From NCBI GenBank assembly GCA_003512525.1, contig DOQG01000060.1, positions 434-64,433 of the forward strand: 64,000 bases of DNA. The letters run 5' to 3'. Both the position numbers and the translations under genes were made by a program. This DNA comes from Oscillospiraceae bacterium. Its GTDB lineage: Bacteria > Bacillota > Clostridia > Oscillospirales > Ruminococcaceae. The notes under the pieces are model-generated. The model made no database searches. It was not told where the DNA came from and worked only from the letters and a program-made list of their open reading frames with translations. This document shows positions 61,931-64,000 of the stretch, piece by piece. The number at the start of each line of letters is the position of its first letter. The stretch's first letter is position 1.

Positions 61931-64000
61931 ATGAAAAATTATTTTAAACGACCGCTTGCGGGGATACTTGCTTTATCGCTTTGCTTCGGCTCTGTATCTT
62001 TACAGGCGTTTGCAGACGAGCTTGAGTGGGGAACGGCGCAGACAGAAATAGCGATGGCAATAGGCGATGTTCAGCGTCCGTCTGAAAATGTGATAATCAC
62101 CACGGCCGACGGCAATTATCCTGTAAATGACGAAACAACTATATACATAGATAAAGGTACATCGTGTGAATTTAATTTGCGGATCGGCGACGGTGTCGAA
62201 AACTGTGACGACAGCATTATATTAGGTATAGCCGATGATGCAGAGAAGAAAATAGAATGCAAACGGAAGCCCACGTCTGACCCTTTACAGGAAACGCTTA
62301 CTGTTAAGGGCATAACTCCGGGTTCATATTCAGTTGTAGTTGCAACAAAAAGCGGTAAAGCAAATCAGAAAATAAATTTAGTTGTACTTAGTCCGCTGAC
62401 AGAAGCAAAGATCAAAAACGGCGAAAAAGATATAACCGGAAGCATAGGCGGAGTTATGATAAGGGATAATCAGCGGCTCCAGCTTAAAATTGCAAAAACT
62501 CCGTCAAACACGACCGATACCATAGTGTGGAGTGTCAGCGACACTGCTAAGGCTAAGATATCTTCCGACGGTGTGCTCACCGCTAAAAGTGCAGGCACGA
62601 TAACGGTAACTGCATCGGCTGTAAATCCGTATTATGATAAATACAACTATCCCGCACAGCAGCTCAAAGCATACGGCCTTAATCAGAGAACATACAGTTG
62701 CTCGACTACTATTACTATACTTGAGTCAAACGCGATGAAGAATCTTCGCTTTAAAGACGAAAACGGTAATACGGTAAGTTCGATCAACCTGAACACAGGC
62801 GATAAGTATGACGCCAGCAGCATTCTTAAATACGATGTGGAAAAAGACGGGAACTCTTCTACCGATGAAATAATATGGCAGTCAAGTGATACATCGGTAG
62901 TTGCGGTAGATGAAAAGACCGGTATGCTGACCGCGCAGAACAAGAGCGGTTTTGCTACTGTTACGGCAATGACCAACAGCGCAGATCCTGCCAAGGCTTC
63001 GTTTGTTGTAAATGTATCTTCCCCTGCAACTGTTCTTTCATTCAGCAGCAATAAGTATATGATGGATATGGATGGAAGAAATGAGTATGATATAATAGCA
63101 ATCGAATCTCCCAATACGGCAGACGAACCTCTGGTATGCGAAGTTTCAAAAGACGTAAACGGCAATGACATTGCAGAGGTTATCAGAATAACGGACGGAA
63201 AGACTCCAAACATAAAAATAATCAGACTTAAGGCTCTTAAGACCGGTACGGCAAAAATCACGGTAAGTACCGACAGAATTGCTTCAGATGATGGTGAAGC
63301 GCCCGAGAATATCTCGGCAAGCTGTGAGCTGCAGGTCGTAGACTCTATAGAGTCATATGCCTCATTCAAAATTAAAGAGCCTATAGCCGATGTTGTATAT
63401 AACGGCACGGTTCAGCGCCTTAAGCCGATAGTTACGGATGCCGCAGGAAACGAGCTTACAGAGGATAAGGACTATACTCTTAAATACACAGGCGACACAT
63501 TTAATGCAGGACTGGTTACCGTACGTGTTGCTGGTATAGAGTCTGCCGCACAGTACGGAATGATCGATGTGACATATCAGATACTTCCTGCCGATATCAG
63601 TGAGATAACAAAACCGACTTTAAGCAATATGACTTATAACTTCGGCAGTGAGCTCAAACCTACTGTACCGGCGATCAAGTATCGCAATCTTTCGCTCATT
63701 CGGAATACTGATTTTACCGTAGAGTACATAAATAATATCGATGTAGGTAAAGCAACGGCAATAATCACCGGTAAGGGCAACTATACCGGCAGCATTGAGG
63801 CAGACTATGAAATTCAGCCTAAAAGCATATCCGGTGCACAGGTAAGCAGTGTTGCTCCGATCACATATACCGGTGACGAAATAACCCCCGATTATACGCT
63901 GACAATGAACGGCAACAAGACCACTCTTGTTGAAAATGAAGACTATACAGTCGAATTCAGCAACAATGTAAATGTGGGTAATGCAAGCGTTGTATTTACA
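61931..64000 (+). CDS. large secreted surface protein with Big-type Ig domains (partial)
   Basis: At least 690 residues, open at the window's right edge. Signal peptide KNYFKRPLAGILALSLCFG, cleaved after FA at residue 28. Residues about 150-245 and 265-360 are Big_2-like domains (WSVSDTAKAKISSDGVLTAK; WQSSDTSVVAVDEKTGMLTA). From about 500 there are repeats of about 75 residues with DFTVEYINNIDVGKATAI and ITGKGNYTG, a pattern common in Ruminococcus surface proteins. ATG 61931 follows GAGGGAAGAGCA. Probable adhesin or scaffold; any anchor or enzyme domain lies beyond the window. Confidence 0.85.
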   Translation, partial: MKNYFKRPLAGILALSLCFGSVSLQAFADELEWGTAQTEIAMAIGDVQRPSENVIITTADGNYPVNDETTIYIDKGTSCEFNLRIGDGVENCDDSIILGIADDAEKKIECKRKPTSDPLQETLTVKGITPGSYSVVVATKSGKANQKINLVVLSPLTEAKIKNGEKDITGSIGGVMIRDNQRLQLKIAKTPSNTTDTIVWSVSDTAKAKISSDGVLTAKSAGTITVTASAVNPYYDKYNYPAQQLKAYGLNQRTYSCSTTITILESNAMKNLRFKDENGNTVSSINLNTGDKYDASSILKYDVEKDGNSSTDEIIWQSSDTSVVAVDEKTGMLTAQNKSGFATVTAMTNSADPAKASFVVNVSSPATVLSFSSNKYMMDMDGRNEYDIIAIESPNTADEPLVCEVSKDVNGNDIAEVIRITDGKTPNIKIIRLKALKTGTAKITVSTDRIASDDGEAPENISASCELQVVDSIESYASFKIKEPIADVVYNGTVQRLKPIVTDAAGNELTEDKDYTLKYTGDTFNAGLVTVRVAGIESAAQYGMIDVTYQILPADISEITKPTLSNMTYNFGSELKPTVPAIKYRNLSLIRNTDFTVEYINNIDVGKATAIITGKGNYTGSIEADYEIQPKSISGAQVSSVAPITYTGDEITPDYTLTMNGNKTTLVENEDYTVEFSNNVNVGNASVVFT

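Noticed and set aside
61695..61931. 78-codon minus-strand frame across the hairpin block
   Set aside because: Arises from the inverted repeats; no ribosome site or domain.

Overview
The window is a chromosomal segment of a spore-forming gut-type Clostridia (Oscillospiraceae/Ruminococcus-like). The evidence is the moderate GC content, AGGAGG ribosome sites, exact TTGACA-17-TATAAT promoters, and spoIIE, gpr, spoIIP and a pdaA-like gene together with BspA-type leucine-rich and Big-domain surface proteins. A species cannot be named from the sequence alone.

Left chromosomal part (1-16.9 kb): an OmpR-type response regulator and histidine kinase next to a fused ATPase-permease ABC exporter; a lipoprotein with a ComEC-like metallo-beta-lactamase domain; tRNA-Gln; an EamA transporter; spoIIE; a 1192-residue surface protein of leucine-rich repeats plus five 93-residue fibronectin-like repeats; a DUF11-type protein; a membrane-anchored protein with an internal duplication; and tRNA-Met and tRNA-Glu from one consensus promoter.

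Accessory part (16,999-43,877): two elements sit in tandem at the 3' end of tRNA-Glu, marked by three copies of the tRNA 3' end at 16,976, 33,321 and 43,855. Element A (about 16.3 kb) has a complete integrase, an excisionase-like gene, a MOBQ relaxase with a recognisable oriT, an ImmR/ImmA-type control region with operator repeats, and a regulator/KAP-NTPase operon. It also has a HepT/MntA toxin-antitoxin pair at its right end. It is decaying: replication, regulator and KAP genes each carry an in-frame TGA, and only scraps of conjugation genes remain. Element B (about 10.5 kb) has a wrecked integrase, an XRE regulator and a co-directional four-gene defence operon: a single-chain restriction-methylation enzyme, a Gabija-like pair (OLD/TOPRIM nuclease plus UvrD helicase), and a RES-domain protein that may consume NAD+. 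Different arm-type repeats at the ends of A and B show two integrase specificities. This operon is the best candidate for an undescribed system.

Right chromosomal part (43.9-64 kb): a two-gene operon pairing a GHKL (Hsp90-like) ATPase with a SNF2-like protein whose ATPase motifs are degenerate; two polysaccharide deacetylases; a bactofilin; an HD hydrolase; an XRE regulator; a glycerol dehydrogenase-like enzyme; a fumarase beta subunit without a neighbouring alpha subunit; a coiled-coil protein with 75-bp repeats; IreB; ribosomal protein S20; the spore protease GPR; SpoIIP; a multi-hairpin repeat; and the start of a large Big-domain surface protein that runs off the window.
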